64,000 nucleotides of DNA, from the NCBI GenBank assembly GCA_015847255.1, contig JADLZK010009026.1, forward strand, positions 434,001 through 498,000, in the 5' to 3' direction. This DNA is from Hyparrhenia diplandra (taxonomy: Eukaryota > Streptophyta > Magnoliopsida > Poales > Poaceae). This document shows positions 44,546 through 56,392 of the stretch, piece after piece (position 1 is the first letter of the stretch; each line of letters starts with the position of its first letter). Under the pieces are notes generated by a model that saw only the letters and a list, made by a program, of their open reading frames with translations, made no database searches and was not told where the DNA came from. A program made the translations under genes and the position numbers.

Positions 44546-45696
44546 CACTACTACAGATTTGGTTATCACTGCCGGCCCCATCACTACCATAAACAAGAGA
44601 ACCGAAGGTGAATAGCTTTTTCTGGCTTTAAACTTAGAAAATACTTGAGAATGACCAATAACCGACAGTAAAAATCCACATAACGATGGATTTAGGCAGC
44701 TGAAGCCGGCGGGCGGATCTCACTTGGCGGCCAGCGGATCTACCTCGGTGGCCGGCGGGCAGGCGAGAAGCACCGGTGGCTTCTTCTTGTTCACTGTACC
44801 CTTTTGTCTCTTGTGGCAATCTTTCCTTTATGTACTCTTTCTTTTCTCACACTATGTATCTTCTCATATCTGCCATGGGTCCGGCAACTGGGAGCATGGC
44901 CTCAGAATGATGAAGGATGACGCCAGGCACGAGACCAAACTCATCCTTCCCAGCGAGCAGGGTGTGGTGGTGACAACAACGAGCATGCTCGCTAGAGCAT
45001 GCTATATTCCATATTTTTTTATTTTTTAAACCTATCACTGCCGGGTCAAGCACCGGTAGTGGTAGGTCTGCCGCATCGATCACTGCCGATTTGGTAGTGT
45101 TGGTTCGTATCACTACAGGAGGCGCGTCCTTTGCGAGTGCGCGCCGCACTCGGCAAATGCTTAGAAGCACTTCGGCGAAGGCTTCGCGAGTGCCGCCACG
45201 GCGACCCGACTCGGCGAAGATTTACTCGGCGAAGCCATCTTCGCCGAGTGCCAAAAATGCTTCTGCGATCGGCGAAGAGTTCGCCCGGTGTCGTGTCAAG
45301 ACTCGGCGAACCCGGCGTCGACCGTTATATGGAAGGGGCTTTGCCGAGTGCCAAACGCCCGGCTTTTCGGCAAAGATTTGAATATTTTTAAATCTTTGCC
45401 GAGTGCCCGGATGTTGGCTTTCGGCAAATTATTTATTTTACGAAAAAAAACAAATAGACTTTGCCGAGTCTGTACAGGAGGCACTCGGCAAAGTTATGGT
45501 CATTTTTGCGAGTGCCACCTTTTGCACTCGGCAAACCCGCCATTTTTCCTGCGGGTTACCCAGCTTTGCCGATCTCGGCACTCGGCAAAGCCTGAGAATT
45601 TCATTTTTTTGCTGTTTCTATTGCTTGTTGCTGCAAATCAACATATACATATACCATAAACATTCATATATACATCATAAACCACATAGATCACCG

Positions 45697-45790
45697 ATTC
45701 ACATATATAATCCACATATCTCACAAATTCACATATATAATTCACAAATACCACAAATTCACATATATAATCCACAAATACCACAAAATC
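45697..45790 (+). repeat. ~31-bp minisatellite, three units
   Basis: The units carry TTCACATATATAAT followed by CCACA or TCACAAATACCACAA. It lies just inside the left subterminal repeats of CACTA 2. Confidence 0.85.
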
Positions 45791-45869
45791 CAACATGTCC
45801 AACAACCAAACGGAATCTAACATGTCCAACATCGAAAGCGAGATCCGTCCGGTGCAACATATCCAACAT

Positions 45870-48273
45870 CTAAAATAAATCCATCACCACCACCTCAACT
45901 TGACGGCCCCGAACCGTGGCCTCCACGGTGCGAAGAGCCCTCACCTTGCCCCGGATACCACCCGTGCTGCGGCGCCGATTGGAACGTCCACCCGCCCGTG
46001 GAGGGGCGTGTGGAAGCTCCGTAGTGTGTGGCTGGGCGCCCGGAGGAGGAACGCCACTGGCCACGTGTCTTGTGCGGTCGGGCCGACGGATAAATTTGGA
46101 TGGGGTGGAGAAGGGCCACCTGGAGGAGTCGGGTTCGAACCCGCCCGACCGTGGCTGCACAAGTGTGAGGCGATCTCATTAGTACTGCGGGTGAGCCGCA
46201 CATGCCAAATAAATGAACAACAACATATACTCACCGGAGTCTGTTTCACGAGGAGGAGCGGGAAAGCGGGGTGGAGCGAGCGGGCCGAGGGAGGCAACGG
46301 AGGCGGGGGTCGGACCCGGGATCTGGAGGCCTGGAAGTAGCTCGCCACGTCCTGCGGTGGCGCACCGAGTGTTGCGTGATTGCCTCCAACTCCCGCCCGA
46401 TGGGCCTCTGCCGGGCGCGCTGCTGGCCGCAAACTCTTCCGCTGGGCGCTGCTCGGCCTCCGGCTCCGCCATCCGGACACGCAATATTACAACCGTAACA
46501 TTGAAACAATGCATAGGTAGCGAAAATGTGTAAAACCGGTGAGCGGCCGATGAAACTGAAGTTACCCGCATCGCCCGCATGGAGCTGTTGCCGAGGTGCT
46601 ATGGGGATGTCGGTGGAGGTCGTGCTCTGAGCGAATCACCCTCGACCTGTCACCGAGAGGACGGGTCGATCGCTGTTGGCCATCGAGAACGGGCCGTCTT
46701 TCCTTCCCTCCTCCCAACCTCATCACCGTGTCCGTGTCCGGGGCACGGTGGGTCGGATCGGTCCTCCCCATAGCGCCGCTTGGCCGCCTCGGCGTCTTTG
46801 GGTAAGCTTGGGGTAGACGCCGGGCGTTCTTTGTGCGCCTCGGGCCCCTTCGCCGGGTCGTGAGACGTTGGGTCGGGTCGGTCCTGCTTTGTGAGTCAAG
46901 GCCCACCCAGCGTACTCACGACCTCCCTAGTTTCCATCGAAGCCGATTTGCGAGGAGAACACAGAGATGGTTAGAAGTGAAGAGATTTGAGCGCTTGAAT
47001 AAAAATATCAACACAATCGTACCCATCTATCCATATACACCGGGAGGGGGCACGCTGCCTTGGTGGTGTGGAGCGCCTTGCATCTCCGTTGCGACACCTC
47101 CGACGGAGTCTCTTGTACTCGTGACGTCTCGTCGAAGAGCCACTTGTCCACAATGGCCTCCCAAAGAGTCCTTGTACTTGCTGCACCACTCGGACACATC
47201 CGCATGACATAGCGAGAGGATTAATGGAAGTCTGCTTATTTTTTTATTGAAGAAATCTGAATAAATGCGTTCTCTACGAACACGGATGTCTTGCTCCCCT
47301 GGTGAGGTCGGTCTCCCTACGGAGCATCATCTCCCTTGCTTCGTTCTTCTTCACCACCTTGCCAAGCACGTCGGCGTTGTAGGAGGTGATGCGAAAGAAA
47401 CACGCGCCTCGTGGTACAGGTCCTTGAGTCGTTCTCGGACGGACCCGCCCTGCACTCTAGCGGCCTCCTCCTCCTCCCCCGCCGCACGTGAAGTAGTTAC
47501 GCATACGTAAAACATGTATCATTCAATTATTTAAGAAACATAGTATTCAAACGGCGTGAAGTAATCCCTGCATACACACTCACCCAAAAGTCCGTCTTGA
47601 TCTTCTGGCAAGTCTGCCCTCGTTCACGCAGCAAGACGAAGTGGTCCCACGTCGGGGAACCTCCCTCACGTTGTTCGAGGGTCCACCGGGCAGGGTAGTT
47701 CTCTCTAATCGGCCGGCTCGGATGCCATTGATATGGCGCGCCTGCCCCTCCGCTTACAATCTTCGATTCTTGCGACGAGGCATTAAGACAAATTGTTAGT
47801 TTGAAGTTCGATTTTCAACATGTCATATGAAGAAGTAGTGAAAATATCAATGGCTACTTACTTTTCACCGTTGGGTCGAATCACGGGCGGCGGTGAAAAG
47901 GGATCGGCCCTCGTGGGAGGCTCGAGGCCCCGTATTTGGTAGACCTTGGCGGCACTCGAGGGGAGGACGTGTGGACAGTGTCTCTTCGACCTTTGAGTCC
48001 GAAGTACGAGCGGTGTGGCCCGACGAGGGCTGGCCCGGCGACGGCCCGGGCAAGCCCGGCCGGCCCGGCCGGCTGGTCCGACGGCGACACAAAGTCAAGC
48101 CTCCTCGTGGACCCGGACGACGCCGGCCGCGCCTCGACGTCTCCACCGTCGGTCTTTGCTCGTCGTCGCCTCCTCCTCGTCGGCCTCCTCCTCGTCGGCC
48201 TGGGGAGAGGGTGAGGGGGCTCTCGTAAGCGGGGATCGACCCCTCGTCGACGTTGCCGCCTTCCGCCTGGCAT
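45870..48273 (-). pseudogene. Putative TNPA-like second gene of CACTA 2
   Basis: The start is the ATG at 48273 (MPGGRRQRRRG), about 100 bp from the end of the transposase gene, in the usual TNPA position. It opens with a low-complexity Arg/Pro-rich N-terminus. Further on, in other frames, more natural segments appear: NYPARWTLEQREGGSPTWD and HFVLLRERGQTCQKIKTDFW (about 47600-47720), followed by GTGAGT as a possible donor. Next come YNADVLGKVVKK (about 47350) and CSKYKDSLGGHCGQVALRRD near 47110-47190. It ends RQVEVVVMDLF at 45870. This fits the plant En/Spm-type (Ptta) second protein, which binds subterminal repeats in the model En/Spm element. The family assignment rests on position and general character, so it is tentative. 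Introns and frameshifts cannot be separated here. Confidence 0.5.
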
Positions 48274-48376
48274 TTTGTCGAGTCCCCGCAAAAACAAATA
48301 GTAAACCAATTAGTATTGCAAAATGAGCGAAATATAATTGAAAGGTAACAATAATAACAAAATAGTATTACATGAT

Positions 48377-51300
48377 TTAGAAATTATCTCCACGAATGCC
48401 TAAGTACGGGATGTAGTCATCACTATCGCTACCACTATTGTAATCATCAATGTCATCACCCTCATCATCCGTATCGTCCTCGGCAAGTGCATCGCCCTCC
48501 ACAGCTCCTTCACCGCACCATCGTTCAAGAATTTGCGGGTCCTTAGCATCCCGCACCTCATCACCCTCGTCCTCATCGATGGCGTTGTCTACTTCCATGC
48601 CCATCGGCGAAAGAATGTCTATCTCCAAACGTCCTTCTAGCCCCTCAAGGTTGATAGAACTCTTGAGTGTTTGGGTCGGGGTTGTAATCATCATCGTTCG
48701 GAACGGGCGCTTTACCGCGGCGGCGATACCGCCGCACAAGGTACCAACCCGCAAGGTCCGCGTGTTTTGGCACGCCCATGGGAGGTAATAAACTTGTGTG
48801 GCGTGTATATTAGCCACAATATAGACATCCTCTCCTCCATATACGGAAATCGTCGAATTTCGACTTGCCCAATCGTAGGGTCCACTTTCGTGTCATCGGG
48901 ATCGAACCAATGGCATTTGAATACCACTAGCTTGAGCTCTTTAGGACCCCGAAGTTGAGCTCATATATTTCTTCGACTATGCCGTAATAGTCCTTCTTAT
49001 CCAAGCGGGCGTACGAACTCCGGTGCACGTTGTTTTCGGTTGGGCCGACTCTCCTCGTAGCTTCTCGTGCGAAACCGATAGCCATTCACATCATAAGCGG
49101 TGAACGAGTTGACCCTACGGGGGAAGCCATTGCCCACTGTTTTTAAATCTTCGCACATATCGGCATACTGTGCGGGCACTGCAAGGTCGGGCCACATAGA
49201 TCGTTACATTATATGTTACTAGGACCAAAGTGGAATATCAAAGCGGAACGAGGTTAGTTGGATGGTACCTTTGAGCGAGAACCGGGGAAATAAAATCGGG
49301 TTTCCCATTTTTTTAGAAGATTGTCTTCTTGTTGCAAGGTAGGAGCCCCATTCCCTCTCGGTGTTGACCAATAAATTCCCGAAAAAAAAAACAAGGCTAG
49401 AGGTTTAGGGTCGATAGGTGGAGGCGGAGAGGTGTGGAACAAGCTCATTGAGAACTTACTGGCGATAAGGAGCAGTTTCGTCAAGGTTCAACAACACATA
49501 GAGCATGATAGTGCGCCACTCATCAAAGGACAAGTGCTTGTGGGTAGCTGCGCTTCCTCTTCCGACTTGCCCTACGAAAGGCTAAGGTTCGATGAACTCT
49601 CCTCGGCGTTGTAACGAGGGGTAGGATTGTGGACGCTCGGAAGTTTCTCAAGTATAGTACGCCTGTGTGTGAAGGTCGACACCTCCTCGGAGAATGTATG
49701 CCTACGCCACGGAAGGCTCAATTCGGCTTTATTCTGCATTTTCTCGAAGTACCTTGAGAGCCCTCTCAATTGGATAGCACCAACGGAACTGAACGGGCCC
49801 CCAACCGTGCCTCATTTGGGCGGAGTGCAAAATCAGGTGTTGCATGGACGGGAAGAAGCCTGGTGGAAATATCATCTCTAACTTGCGGATCAACGCGGAG
49901 AAAAGACGCCCGGATCAGCAATCGCATCCCGAGATAACTCCTTAACACAAAGGCGGCGGAAGAAAAAGCTCAACTCTGCCGGGGACGCCGCCACCTTGGT
50001 TCGGGAGGTATCCCAGGAGTCATCGCGGGAAGGATCCGCTCAATCCATATGTGGAAGTCATGACTCTTCATCCCCGGGACTTTCATAGTTTGCAAGTTCA
50101 CTCCCCTACTCGGATTCGCCGCATACCCATCGGGGAGCGATAACGTCTTCATCCCGTAGCACTTCCTTCCTATCGGCCCTTTTGATGATGTAGTCGGCCG
50201 GGCCCTTTTTCCATCTCCTCCCGGGGCTAGGGGTCTCTATCACTAGCTTTTGGTCTATCGCCACAAACATCTCTATGTCAAGTCTAGCTTTAACGTTGTC
50301 CTTTGACTTCTAAAGGTCCATGGATGTTGCGAAGAGTGCCTCGAGAGATATTCTTTTACGTGTGCATTACATCGATGTTGTGTGGAAGAAGAAGATCCTT
50401 GTAGTAGGGAGATTAGTCAAGCCCGATATATAAGTCCACATGTGTGTCCGACCATATCCAACAAAACCACCTTTCTTTTCATCGATTTTGAGACCAGCTA
50501 GCTCTGCAAGGACCTCTTCACCGGTCATAAACTTTGGGATGGGATCGGTGACTTGAATACCTTTTCGTGAAGTGCTTTTTGTCTAGTCGAGATTCATGGT
50601 TCTCGGGCAAGAATTGGCGATGTTTGTCAAACGAGGAATACTTGCCACCCTTGAGAAGCTGGGTGAATCGCACAAACTGCCTTGCATGTTGGGCAAGGGA
50701 ACCTCCCATGAACACACCATCCGCTGAATATGCCATAAGCCGTGAAGTCATGCATTGAATATAGGTACCACACGTGCATTGTAAAGTTTGTCTTTGTAGC
50801 TCGGTCGCACGTCAAGCCCCCATTTTCCCAAGCATCTTGCAATTCATCCCACACCGGCTGCATGAACACACCCATATTGTTGCCCGGGTGCGGGTATTAT
50901 CGGCGTCAGAACAGGTGCTTGAGCTCAAACATGACACCCGGGGAAGATTGAGAGGATCACAAACACGGGCCAACAAGTGTATGCGGGCCGCCAGGTTGAC
51001 CGTACGGGTTGAACCCATTCATTGCGTAACGCTACACGTACATTTCGAGCCTCCATAGCTTTTTCGGGATGCATATTATCGAAGTGCTTCCATGCATCAC
51101 CATCCGATGGGTGTACCAACTTTCGGGACTGTATCTTTTGCCCTTCTTGTGCCATGTCATTTGTTTCGCGGACTCCTCCGTCATGTACAGCCGTTGGAGC
51201 CTCGATGCGAAAGGAAGGTGTCGTAGGACCATCTCGGGGATCTTGACTGTTTCTTCCTGCCATCACTACATTCTACCTCCACATACCTAGAGGCTTTGCA

Positions 51301-51985
51301 CTTTGGACAGTGCGTTGCTTCCTTGAGGTCTCCCTAAAGAGGACGCACCCCTTTGGACAAGCATGGTGCGAGTCATACGGCATCTTGGTCCACGAAGAAG
51401 TCTCGTGACTCGTGCGTGTTCTTCGGCGGGGCGTGACCCTCTGGAAGCATTTTGCCAAGAACCGACAACGAGGGGTGTCGAAGCCGTCTCGACTAATGCT
51501 CAATTGGGACTTCAACGCTATAAGGCGTGAAATGCCATCCAGCCGTAAGCATTGTCTTTCGTGAAGGGGCTCTTTGTGCCGCCTCCATCATCTCGTAGAA
51601 CGCCTTTTGCGGTTTCCTCGAGGTTCCTCCTCCAATCCTCCATTGAACTGCGTGCATCATGAAAAGCGCCATCATATGCGCCATCCCAAAGCATCTTGAT
51701 CATACTCCTCGAGGAGGGCCTCACCACGTCCTCTCTAATACGATCGACTTCGCCGTGGAAGATCCGGCGGCTATAGTTTGGGACGAATCCGTTGTTGTAA
51801 ATATGTTTACCCATTTCAATCTTGACTCGCTTTTTCTTGTTCTTACATTTTTTCAACGGACACGGCATCCGAGCAGACCCTTTAGCAACTGGGCCAAATG
51901 CATGTTCCAGAAAGCATCGGTCCCCCTAACCCATTCAAGACTCTTACTTGCGATGGCCTGTGTACATCCACTCACGGTTATCCAT
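48377..51985 (-). pseudogene. TNP2-type CACTA transposase (TNPD-like), multiply frameshifted
   Basis: The start is the ATG at 51985 (MDNREWMYTG). The transposase-associated domain follows: LEWVRGTDAFWNMHLAQLL-like in another frame, MPCPLKKCKNKKKRVK and GKHIYNNGFV. The TNP2 domain covers 51500-50500: YDSHHACPKGCVLFR, VLRHLPFASRLQRLYMTEES, MTWHKKGKRYSPES, VHPSDGDAWKHFDNMHP, VFMQPVWDELQDAWENGGLT and MHDFTAYGIFSGW. The DUF4218-type region (about 50160-49450) contains LKVLRENAE-like sequence, and the DUF4216-type region (49210-48750) contains ADMCEDLKTVGNGFP and TQVYYLPWACQN. An acidic tail (EDDTDDEGDDIDDYNSGSDS) ends it at 48377. The order and about 3.6-kb length match plant CACTA transposases. 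Frame changes occur roughly every 200-300 bp, so no full protein can be made as read. Confidence 0.9.
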
Positions 51986-52081
51986 CCTCTGTCATACGCC
52001 CATGTCGTGAGCCACATAAGCGGCAATTGCATCTACACGGCGTTCCTACCATCTAATAGGTGAGGGGTAGGTCCTAATCCC

Positions 52082-52290
52082 ACCCGAGGATGCGTAGACA
52101 AGGTTAGCATCCATGCTCGGAGTCCCGCCGAGCCGAATTTCGACAAGCACCTCCCATTTGTTCTCCCGACACGTCTGGCGCGGGGAGAGTGTGTATCAGG
52201 AGAACAACGGGAGGTCTTTGCCGAAATTCGGCTCGGACGGAGGCGAGCATGGATGCTAACCTTGTTCACGCATCCACGGGCTGTCCAAAA
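52082..52290. repeat. ~85-bp inverted repeat upstream of the transposase start
   Basis: Left arm blocks GGATGCGTAGACAAGG, TTAGCATCCATGCTCG and GAGCCGAATTTCG are repeated in reverse complement across a roughly 40-bp spacer, ending GGATGCGTGAACAAGG on the other strand. It lies about 100-300 bp 5' of the transposase ATG. Confidence 0.85.
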
Positions 52291-52608
52291 ACGTGGACAA
52301 TCCGAAGCAGTCACGGTCGCAGATATGCACGGATCGCATACCAACGCCCGTATCTCTTTCGGACGGAGACGCCCTAAGCGGGTCGCGCTATGTAAGACAA
52401 CTACAAGGACGGGACGGACGTGATTCATACCTACGGGGGTCGGTGGAGACGCGGTGCAGCAAGACCCGCCCACGAGGACGACCGGGTCGCCGAGTCCCTC
52501 CGACAGGTCCTCCTACACAAAACAAGGCCAAAAAAAAGTTAGTGTCCACTCAAAATTTCGCGGCACCTCCCCTCGCGGGGGAGATACCCAAAACTGCAAA
52601 AAAACATG

Positions 52609-52770
52609 GCACGAAGGCCAACAACCACATGCATATACCGAGAATGGGCACGAAGGCCACCAACCACCAATATATGGGCACGAAGGCCACCAACCATCAA
52701 TATGCGCACGAAGGCCGCCAACCACCAATATAACAACCACCAATATGGGCACGAAGGCCACCAAACTATT
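52609..52770 (+). repeat. ~30-bp minisatellite (GGGCACGAAGGCC units)
   Basis: At least five units of GGCACGAAGGCCACCAACCA with variable tails (CAATAT) occur in CACTA 2, followed by a short ACTAACTACTAGT duplication at 52771-52820. Confidence 0.88.
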
Positions 52771-52980
52771 TACTAACTACTAGTACTAACCCTACTAACT
52801 ACTAGTACTAACCACTACTAGAAAGATAGGGCTTACCTTGGCCGTAGAAACGGCAAGAGCAACGGTCGGCGACGACGACGTCGATCACCACAGCAGCAAC
52901 GGTCGGCGACGACGGCGTCGATCACCGCCGCAGCAGCACCGGTCGGCGACGACGGCGGCGACGTCCGGTCGAGAGGCACT

Positions 52981-53140
52981 CTCTTCCTCCTCCTCCCCTT
53001 CCCCTTCTTCCTCCTCCCTCTTCTTCCCTTCCTCCCTCTTCTTCCTCCTCCCTCTTCCTCTTCTTCCCTTCCCTTCCTCCCTCTTCCTCTTCTTCCCTTC
53101 CCTTCCTCCCTCTTCCTCTTCTTCCCTTCCCTTCCTCCTT
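52981..53140. repeat. CT-rich tandem repeat
   Basis: The plus strand is almost pure C/T. A unit near 29 bp containing CTTCCCTTCCTCCCTCTTC occurs three times at 53061-53140. It causes long artificial frames on both strands. Confidence 0.9.
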
Positions 53141-53572
53141 TGCACAAGGCCGGCCGGGTCCGGCGCGGCGGATTTGGGCGGGCGCCAGCCGGCGGCCGGG
53201 GCGACGCCCGGCGGTGGGCGGCGCGGACCGGGCAGCGGCGTAACGGCGGCCTCCGGCCGGCGCGGGGGCGGATCCGCCCGAGATGGGCGGGCGGCCGGCG
53301 GGCGGGGCCGGATCGGGCGCGGCGGCGAAGGCGGCGCGGGGCGCGGCGGTGTCCGGCGGCGGCGGGCGAGGTCCGGCGGGGGCGGGCGGCGGATCAGCGA
53401 GAACGGCGCGGGGGCGGGTCCGGCTGGGGAATCGGCGGCGGCGGCGGCCGCGCGGCGTGGCGGCGTGGGGAAGAATGAGGAAAAATGGGTCTCGGGAAAT
53501 GATATTGGCGGCTTTGCCGAGTGCCGTGAAATGCGGCACTCGGCAAAGCTCGTCATTTTTTTTACAAACCCC

Positions 53573-54655
53573 TACTTTGCCGAGTGCCACGCATCCGGGC
53601 ACTCGGCAAATCTTGTCTTCTTAGGAGTGCCCCATACTCGGCACTCGGCAAACTATTTTTTTTTTTGTTTTTCGTCCCTTTTTTTTTTCTTTGCGTTGGG
53701 ACACTAATTACATGTCATGTTCAGAATTTGGGAGAATTTCACGCTGTTTTGCTATATTTCATGATTTATTTTTATTTTCTTGCATTTTCTTGGCGACTCC
53801 AAATTTGAACTGCGGGTACATGAAATAATGGACAGTGGTCATTCAAAAAATGTTATTCACGATGTTTGGCGTATGTTTAGGCTAAATCAGGGACTCGCCT
53901 GAAATTTCGAACATTTATGTGCCTTGGGAACATGACGAGTCACGTCTTGGGAAAGGTGTTTTTAAAATCTATAAATTCCAAACGAGTTTAAAATTCCGAA
54001 ACTTGGCGTGGTGTCTTGTCATCTCATGGGGAGGCTGTGAAAAAATTTTAAAAAGTTTCGAGCAAGTTGTGACGTCGGGATAGCTAAAACCCAGAGATAT
54101 CTCCACACTTCATCATGTGATGAAGTGTGAGATGTCCGGTTTTAGCCATCCGACGCCACAACTTGCTTGAAACTTTTTCAAATTTTTTCCACAGCCTCCC
54201 CATGAGATGACAAGACACCACGCCAAGTTTTCGTGAATTTTAAACTTCGTTTGGAATTTATAGATTTTAAAAACACCTTTCTTTCAAGACGTGACTCGTC
54301 ATGTTCCGCACATAAATGTTCGAAATTTCGAAGGCAGTCCCTCGATTTAGCCTAAACATATGCCAAACATGGTGAATAACATTTTTGAATGAACACAGTC
54401 CATTATTTCATGTTTGCAGTTCAAATTTGGAGTCGTCAAGAAAATGCAAGAAAATAAAAATAATTCATGAAATATAGCAAAACAGCGTGAAATTCTCCCA
54501 AATTGTGAATATGACATGTAATTAGGGTACTAATGGCACACAAAAAATATGGGACGAAAAAAAAAAAAAAAATTAACGGTTTGCCGAAAGTGCCTTATGT
54601 GGCACTCTCGAAAGAGAGTATTTGCCCGAGTGCACGGAAGCTTGGCACTCGGCAA
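53573..54655. repeat. ~1.1-kb palindrome in CACTA 2 (arms ~540 bp, 2-nt loop)
   Basis: The centre is CACACTTCATCA-TG-TGATGAAGTGTG at 54104-54129. Reading outward, both arms share CATGGGGAGGCTGTG, TTGGCGTGGTGTCTTGTCAT, AACATGACGAGTCACGTCTT, TATGTTTAGGCTAAATC, ATGTTATTCAC and GCTGTTTTGCTATATTTCAT in mirror order, about 90 percent identical by eye. The outer parts run into the TTTGCCGAGTGCC subterminal repeats on both sides. It lies between the transposase promoter side and the right terminal repeat. Confidence 0.93.
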
Positions 54656-55012
54656 AGCGTGTCGCGTTGCCGAGTGCCTAACGTGAGACACTTTCGGCAA
54701 AGGTGACGAGAGCGCGTCCGTTTGGTCTGTTATCCTTCGCCCGAGTGTATTATTTTGCCGACGGCCGAGCACTTTCGGCAAAAGTATTATTTTCGAGTGC
54801 TTTGCTTCGCCCGACGGCTAGGCACTTTCGGTAAAGACGGTTTTGCCGAGTGCTGAGATTGGCACTTTCGGCAAAGGTGTTCGTTGCCGAGTCGCGCGGA
54901 TTTTGCCACTCGGCGAACCTCTTCGCACTCGGCAAAGACGCGGTTTCCTGTAGTGTATTCCGGCAGTAATATGACTTTTGACCTGGCAGTGATAGCATAT
55001 TCTGGAGTAGTG

Positions 55013-55207
55013 TACGCACATATGTCAAATAAAACATTATTATAGATGCAATAAAACATTATTATAGCTGCAATAAATAAAACTAGTTAGGGAAGTTGAC
55101 TGGAAAACTAAGATCCTATTGTGAATGTATAACCTTTTCATGCAAAGTTTCTAAAAAATACTTTACATCGCCTAATTAGAACCGATCTCTTGGGAGAAAT
55201 ACAGTGT
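55013..55207. repeat. Flank duplicated with 30147-30318
   Basis: It matches the sequence beyond CACTA 3 copy A, with a local 22-bp tandem repeat here (GCAATAAAACATTATTATAG region) that copy A lacks. It then continues with ACAAAGATAGAGGGACAGCCG, found at 37026 beyond the MITE in copy A. Confidence 0.85.
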
Positions 55208-56012
55208 TGGATGACAAAGATAGAGGGACAGCCGCGAAGAGATGATGCAGAAACAAATTACAGATCTGCTGGATATCCCATATAAGCGCTTTTCTTTACA
55301 TTCAATGGCATCTTCTCATAAGCGCTTTTCACTTTACTCATGAGATCACTTCAGCCCCTCAATAAATCATACTCACAATCACTACTCATCCACTAGATCC
55401 ATATATAGTTGATAGCATGTTATCATCCCATGGACGTGTACATATATAGCCGAAGATAGTTGCAGCATGCCAATCTAGCTCATCATTCACCAGTGTTTCA
55501 GAAAGAAAAAACAGGGAAGAAGCTCTGGGACTTTGAACTTGATGCGCGCATCAAATTTCTCTTCTGCTACTGATGTGGCTACTTGAATTTCGGGAGGCAA
55601 AAGATTGTCAACACAGAGAACAGAAAGAAGCAGCAGCCGTGTTAATCTAGCTTCTGTTCCTCGAACCGGCCGCTCAAGTTTTTCAAAGATTGTTGTGCCT
55701 GCCATCCACTACTCATGCATGAAAGACAACCATTTCCAGCAAACTGTCCAATCTATTATGCCACTGGTTCTTCTATGCCTGCCAGTAAACAGCTTGCAAG
55801 TTTTCAACTAATTCCCGACGACTACAATTGCGAGAGGAATATGGAGGATGAGGGCACTACTCATTGATCAATTGCCGATTTATAGGTAGATCAGTATCGC
55901 ATTGGAGCTAGTATGTGCAGATCAAAATTAAAACAGCTAAATTTATTTACTTCCCGGGCCACATATTTTTTGGATAAGTTTGGGACATAATAAATAAATT
56001 AAATTTTTGTAG
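55208..56012. other. Intergenic segment
   Basis: Short open stretches on both strands at 55487-55811 resemble no known family. No element ends are seen. Confidence 0.4.
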
Positions 56013-56392
56013 TTTTTTTTTTAGAAAGACGGCAAAAAAGATTTGCCGGATTTTTATTAGACGGTAAAACACACAAAAACAAAATACAACTTACAACCAT
56101 TCTACACTACTCTCTACTCTTCTCTACTTGCCACTCTACCTCGACCTGTACATTCTAGAGGACAAACTTGTAGATGCCTGAACGTGAACCTGGACATTAC
56201 AAAACTTGGCCCACCCCAAGAAAGCCCAACCCAACCGGACGTTTCTCGTCACTTCTCCTCCTCGAAAAAACAGCAAAAACAGCCGGCTCCGTTTCTTTTC
56301 GTCTTCCGTCATCCGTGGAGTTCTCCGCAGTCCCCGCTCCAGCCGTCGTCCTCCTGAGCGACCCTTCAGCCGCCGAGCGGGCGATGCCTGCC

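Larger units (their letters stand above)
45111..54955 (-). mobile_element. CACTA 2, 9.85 kb, TSD TAT, with two transposition genes
   Basis: The left end CACTACAGGAGGCGCGTC and the right end read on the other strand (CACTACAGGAAACCGCGTC) match. TAT flanks both sides (45108-45110, 54956-54958). The subterminal repeats are ACTCGGCAAAG/CTTTGCCGAGTGC over about 45120-45600 and 53500-54950. The genes read leftward: a TNP2-type transposase, then a TNPA-like gene. It has autonomous-type structure but its reading frames are broken. Confidence 0.92.
44546..55012 (+). mobile_element. CACTA 3, copy B, split by CACTA 2; TSD TAC
   Basis: The left end CACTACTACAGA and the right end read on the other strand (CACTACTCCAGA) form the terminal repeats. 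TAC flanks both sides (44543-44545 and 55013-55015), a perfect 3-bp duplication. Its own sequence is only 44546-45110 plus 54956-55012, with subterminal CACTGCCGG-type repeats and no gene. It is the closest relative of copy A. Confidence 0.88.

Noticed and set aside
46120..46160. tRNA T-arm (GGGTTCGAACCCG) in CACTA 2
   Set aside because: There is no matching D arm or acceptor stem; it is a GC-rich palindrome in the TNPA-like gene region.
52838..53707. Very long overlapping open frames on both strands (up to 289 codons)
   Set aside because: They come from CT-rich tandem repeats and extreme GC-rich sequence, with low-complexity Ser/Pro/Gly/Arg translations and no domain.
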